64,000 nt of DNA from Cryobacterium sp. CG_9.6 (lineage in GTDB: Bacteria > Actinomycetota > Actinomycetes > Actinomycetales > Microbacteriaceae), in assembly GCF_029893365.1 (NCBI RefSeq), contig NZ_JARXUZ010000001.1, positions 868,001 to 932,000 on the forward strand. Reading direction: 5' to 3'. The notes under the pieces are model-generated. The model ran no database searches and was not told the origin of the DNA. It saw only the letters and a program-made list of their open reading frames with translations. Below are positions 61,147 to 64,000 of the stretch, piece after piece (within the stretch, counting starts at the first letter, position 1; every line of letters begins with the position of its first letter). The position numbers and the translations under genes were made by a program.

Positions 61147-61328
61147 TCGGTGGCACAATGGTGGGCAACAATGCACCCCACCTGCGGGGTGGCGGAGGTC
61201 CCGCGCTCTGACGGAGCACAGGTCCCCCTCCGTTCGGCTACCGACATCGTTGACGCGGGCTCTCCGGCACGCGGTCGGGGTACAGGGCGGGCGGCGAAGG
61301 TCGCACGCACGAAGGAGCAGGTGGCGAC
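61147..61328 (+). pseudogene. Decayed tandem duplicate of the HhH-GPD gene
   Basis: CGGTGGCACAATGG at 61148 repeats the leader of the HhH-GPD gene at 60473. Later the sequence encodes RSATDIVDAGSPARGRGTGR and ends in QVAT, matching the end of the intact protein (RSVADIVDAESLRRVRETKR ... TVAT). The intervening 130 or so codons are deleted. Directly after the intact gene, 61063-61100 in turn resembles the start of the holin-like gene (GATTCG..TCT.ATTCGTACCG). So the HhH-holin pair was duplicated and then collapsed. Confidence 0.7.
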
Positions 61329-61754
61329 ATGATTCGGTTTCTCATTCGTACCGCAATTTTTCTGGGATCCGCAGCACTCGGTTTGTGGGTGGCGTCGCTG
61401 ATTCTCACCGATTTCGTGCTCACGTGGCAGGGTTTTCTGCTGACCGTGCTCATCTTCGCGGGGCTGCAGAGTCTCCTCTCGCCATTCATCTTCAAACAGA
61501 CACGACAGAGTGCGCCCGCGCTCACCGGTGGCGTCGGGCTGCTGTCCACCTTTGTCGCACTGTTGATTGCGTCCCTGATCAGCAATGGACTCACCATCTC
61601 CGGGCTGCAGACCTGGGTGCTTGCCACCCTGATTGTCTGGCTGGTGACGGCGCTAGCCACGATCCTGCTACCCCTCGTTTTTCTGCGTAAGACGGTTGCG
61701 AAGGCCAAGTCCGGCGGAGAATCCCCAAGCGCACGTCACGCCGACACCAACTAA
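61329..61754 (+). CDS. Phage holin superfamily IV-like membrane protein
   Basis: 141 residues with four transmembrane helices (IRFLIRTAIFLGSAALGLWV; FLLTVLIFAGLQSLLSPFI; GGVGLLSTFVALLIASLI; WVLATLIVWLVTALATILL) and a polar tail. It belongs to the family annotated as phage holin family (DUF360-like), most members of which are chromosomal and uncharacterised. No phage gene is near. AAGGAG lies 11 nt before ATG 61329. Confidence 0.75.
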   Translation: MIRFLIRTAIFLGSAALGLWVASLILTDFVLTWQGFLLTVLIFAGLQSLLSPFIFKQTRQSAPALTGGVGLLSTFVALLIASLISNGLTISGLQTWVLATLIVWLVTALATILLPLVFLRKTVAKAKSGGESPSARHADTN

Positions 61755-61773
61755 CGCTGCGGGCGCTTGCGCC

Positions 61774-62583
61774 TCACTCCATACTCAGAATTCGCGTCAG
61801 CACCTCTTCGGGCACGGCCGCGGGCGGAATTTCACCCAGCAGAAAATCGCCCTCGGGTAATGGGTGATCGGACTCCAGCCAAAATTCTGAGCGGATGATT
61901 CCCCCCGCGGCCCCGGCACCGTGCAGCGTGATCCCCTCGTCACGTCGCAGGCCGAGGGTCCAGCCGTAGTGTTCCGTGACGTTTGCGATCGGCGAGTACG
62001 AATCGAGGCCAACTGGTACCGGCTCAACTCCGCCTGCCGGCGTGCGGTCGTCTAGGAGGACGCCGGCCAGCCCGAGGGCGGCGAAGGACCGCAGCCAGTC
62101 CGCCACATACATGGAGGCGTTGTCGGCATCGTCGGCATCGAGGGTGGCGGCATCTGTCGTGCCCGCAAAATGATGGGTGCGCGTGAGCCACTGCATGGGT
62201 GAGGGCAGCTGCAGCACGATGGGGGAGCGCTGCGTCTTGCTGAAGACGGTGGCCAGCTCGGTGACATACGAGATCGCCTCGGGGTCAGCCAGCAGGGTGC
62301 GGAGCGCATAACCCGTTCGTGTTTTGGCGCTGAGGGACGATGTCAGACGGGCATTTGTCTGCAGTAGGTGGTCGTACAGCCGGTCGAGGCTGAGCAGCGC
62401 CACGTCGGATTTGAGGAGGGCCTGAGCCTGCCCGAAGAAATTCGAGAAGGCCATGGGCTCGTGCCAGGGGACGGGGCGGCCCTGCAGGAGGACCTGTTGT
62501 GCGTAGTCGTGAGAGTCCAGCATGACGGCGCGGCTGCGGCCTGACGGTGGTTGGTCAATGACGGTGGTCAGCGAGCTGGTCAT
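61774..62583 (-). CDS. Protein of unknown function beside a hydantoinase B-type gene
   Basis: 269 residues, soluble, no signal peptide. RSPIVLQLPSPMQWLTRTHH and LRSFAALGLAGVLLDDR suggest strands and helices of a barrel-like fold, and it ends in EIPPAAVPEEVLTRILSME. I do not recognise the family. AAGGAG precedes ATG 62583. It is the last gene of a leftward operon whose upstream neighbour is an acetone carboxylase/hydantoinase B subunit, so an accessory role in the same pathway is likely. Confidence 0.65.
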   Translation of the reverse strand: MTSSLTTVIDQPPSGRSRAVMLDSHDYAQQVLLQGRPVPWHEPMAFSNFFGQAQALLKSDVALLSLDRLYDHLLQTNARLTSSLSAKTRTGYALRTLLADPEAISYVTELATVFSKTQRSPIVLQLPSPMQWLTRTHHFAGTTDAATLDADDADNASMYVADWLRSFAALGLAGVLLDDRTPAGGVEPVPVGLDSYSPIANVTEHYGWTLGLRRDEGITLHGAGAAGGIIRSEFWLESDHPLPEGDFLLGEIPPAAVPEEVLTRILSME

Positions 62584-62629
62584 GGTGGCTCCTTGAGGGC
62601 GATTGCGGTGAGTGCGGCGAATGCGGAAG

Positions 62630-62670
62630 GCCGGGAGCCGCCACCGAGATTCTCGGCAGCGGTTCCCGGC
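62630..62670 (-). promoter_or_regulatory. Intercistronic stem-loop
   Basis: GCCGGGAGCCGC pairs with GCGGTTCCCGGC (12 bp with one G-T wobble). Inside it CCGAG pairs with CTCGG around ATT. It lies in the 102-bp gap between the hydantoinase B gene and the 269-residue gene. It has no T-run and may attenuate or stabilise the upstream message. Confidence 0.6.
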
Positions 62671-62685
62671 TGGTGGCGCGGTGGA

Positions 62686-64000
62686 TCAGGACTTGTGTTC
62701 CACCACCTCGCCGTACTTCTCCTCGAGTTCGCGCACGCGCGCCTCGAGCTTGCTGATTTTCAGCACTCGGCGGTCGGGAACCATGATGAGCGGAAGGTCT
62801 TCGAGCTTGCCCTTGACGCGCTCGGGCTCGATGCCGCCCCAGTGAGTGGCCAGTAGCTCCTCATCGTTGTCCTGGCCCCAGGAACCGAAGTAGAGCAGGT
62901 CGGCCGGCGGCTCCTCCTGCACGAATTTCTCCACGAATTCCTTGTAGGGAGTGCCGCGACTGATCCGGTCGCGACGCATCTGCGCCCGCAGTTCGATGGT
63001 GGCCTCTTCGTGCACCACGTAGGTCTCGGGTTCCCAAACCACGCCATACATTGTGCTAGCCGTGTGGGCCGAGATTCGGTCGAGCTCAAGGTCGGTGACG
63101 ACCAGTTCGGGGTCACGCTCGAGAACGTCACCGTAACCGCCGCCGGCGCCCTGGGCGATCATGTAGAGCTCGCCCTCCTTGGCCACGTCGAACTGCAGAC
63201 CCATGTGGGCGGACTGGTAGTCGCCGCCCTCAAAGGGCTGCTCATTCATGACGCGTTCCATCGAGAGGTTGAACTGCGACGGGTCGTCGCGAATGATGTC
63301 GTAGATGTTGATGCCCTTCACCATGGCGAGGGGATACACGGGGCAGCCGTAGCCACCGAACATGCCGGGCACAGAGGAGAACTTCGATCCGGAGGTAACC
63401 GTCATGAAGCCCCAGCTTGGGGTGCCGCGCGATGCCACGATCATCTCGTAGCCCATCCCGCCGCGGAACTTGCCGAAGCCCTGGTTATCTCGCACGATGC
63501 GCTTGCTCACGAGCTGCAGGAACGGAACCTCCTCTTCCATAACCTCCTGCTCACCGATGTCAGCCATGGCGCAGAACAGCGGAGCTACGGCGTCCTCGCC
63601 ATCGCGGAATGCCTTCGCACCGCCGCCCATGCCGTTGAGGTCGGCACACAGGTTGCCCACCTGCTCACCGTTTTGCGTGGTGCCACCCCAGAGGAAGTCA
63701 TTGATCTGGTTGAACCAGGGGGCAACGACGTTCGAGTACTTCTGCGGAGCGGAGAACTGCATCTTGGCGAAGGCCGTCTGCAGGGCAGAGAACCCGCGGA
63801 AGGACGCCTGCAGCGACTGGCCCACCGGGGCGTCGTAACCGGCATCCGCCCAGCTGTGCTCTTCGGTGATGACCTCGATCGGCGACATCGCGCCCGTGGA
63901 GCGCGGGAGATCGGGCCACCAGTACGACAGGATCGCCTGCGCCATGAACGACTTAGTTGAGGCGAGTGGCGAGTTGATGGCCCGGTTGAGAATCTCGGGG
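62686..64000 (-). CDS. Hydantoinase B/oxoprolinase family subunit, N-terminus outside the window
   Basis: The frame is open to the right edge (residues NRAINSPLASTKSFMAQAIL enter from outside), leaving about 437 visible residues. RGGMGYEMIVASRGTPSWGF, FSSVPGMFGGYGCPVYPLAM and a later AQGAGGGYGDVLERDPELV belong to the HyuB family, which includes acetone and acetophenone carboxylase subunits. The C-terminus (SKLEARVRELEEKYGEVVE) is a short coiled coil. Substrate cannot be determined from this part. Transcribed leftward with the 269-residue gene. Confidence 0.82.
   Translation of the reverse strand, partial: PEILNRAINSPLASTKSFMAQAILSYWWPDLPRSTGAMSPIEVITEEHSWADAGYDAPVGQSLQASFRGFSALQTAFAKMQFSAPQKYSNVVAPWFNQINDFLWGGTTQNGEQVGNLCADLNGMGGGAKAFRDGEDAVAPLFCAMADIGEQEVMEEEVPFLQLVSKRIVRDNQGFGKFRGGMGYEMIVASRGTPSWGFMTVTSGSKFSSVPGMFGGYGCPVYPLAMVKGINIYDIIRDDPSQFNLSMERVMNEQPFEGGDYQSAHMGLQFDVAKEGELYMIAQGAGGGYGDVLERDPELVVTDLELDRISAHTASTMYGVVWEPETYVVHEEATIELRAQMRRDRISRGTPYKEFVEKFVQEEPPADLLYFGSWGQDNDEELLATHWGGIEPERVKGKLEDLPLIMVPDRRVLKISKLEARVRELEEKYGEVVEHKS

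Noticed and set aside
61329..61754. Prophage remnant marked by a holin gene
   Set aside because: The family name is historical; no lysin, capsid, integrase or other phage gene is near, and chromosomal members are common.

Overview
The window is high-GC DNA from an actinobacterium, most probably a member of the Microbacteriaceae. The pointers are mycothiol chemistry (mca), small actinobacterial families side by side (DUF501, DUF4245, DUF4307), a type II NADH dehydrogenase, GTG starts and GTGA/ATGA gene overlaps. The genus cannot be fixed from the sequence alone.

Positions 1-36800 are mostly an ordinary chromosomal backbone: DUF501, a subtilase, NDH-2, tRNA-Leu(UAA), an M19 dipeptidase, an ABC-F ATPase, Ppx, an Ig-like membrane protein, a lactone oxidase, a GH1-like protein that has lost both catalytic glutamates, an ABC-2 exporter, LemA/HtpX, an iron/polyamine-type ABC importer, AI-2E family transporter, IlvA, GreA, Mca, hemolysin III family protein, UppS, PhoH, FumC, carbonic anhydrase, Exo VII (xseAB), IspH, GlpX and Fba.

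Positions 36800-46000 are a scarred region. It holds a frameshifted membrane-protein gene, six copies of an 83-bp repeat, rmuC, a DnaQ-like exonuclease and ychF. A second copy of the ychF 3' end lies 1.47 kb downstream and brackets a secreted protein of unknown function. After it come short clustered repeats and fragments of an AfsR/LuxR-type ATPase, a HigA antitoxin, a VapBC pair and LtrA. This looks like a worn insertion hotspot.

Positions 45900-49940 are a compact operon with a good promoter and terminator: an acyl-CoA dehydrogenase-fold flavoprotein without the usual catalytic Glu, a PhnD/SsuA-fold binding protein without a signal peptide, a radical SAM enzyme with a TusA-like N-terminus, a DoxX protein and a small membrane protein. 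I recognise no described pathway in it. It is the best candidate for an undescribed system.

Positions 50868-60450 form a second coherent locus, probably for D-amino acid use. It has a divergent double-HTH Lrp regulator, a fused M20 deacylase-GNAT acyltransferase, an enolase-superfamily N-succinylamino acid racemase, two paralogous binding lipoproteins, an amidohydrolase, and the permease and ATPase of a polar amino acid importer. The enzymes match the known route D-amino acid to N-succinyl-D to N-succinyl-L to L-amino acid, here with the first and last steps on one polypeptide.

The right end holds a HhH-GPD DNA repair protein with a decayed tandem duplicate, a holin-like membrane protein and the start of a hydantoinase B/acetone carboxylase-type locus running off the window.
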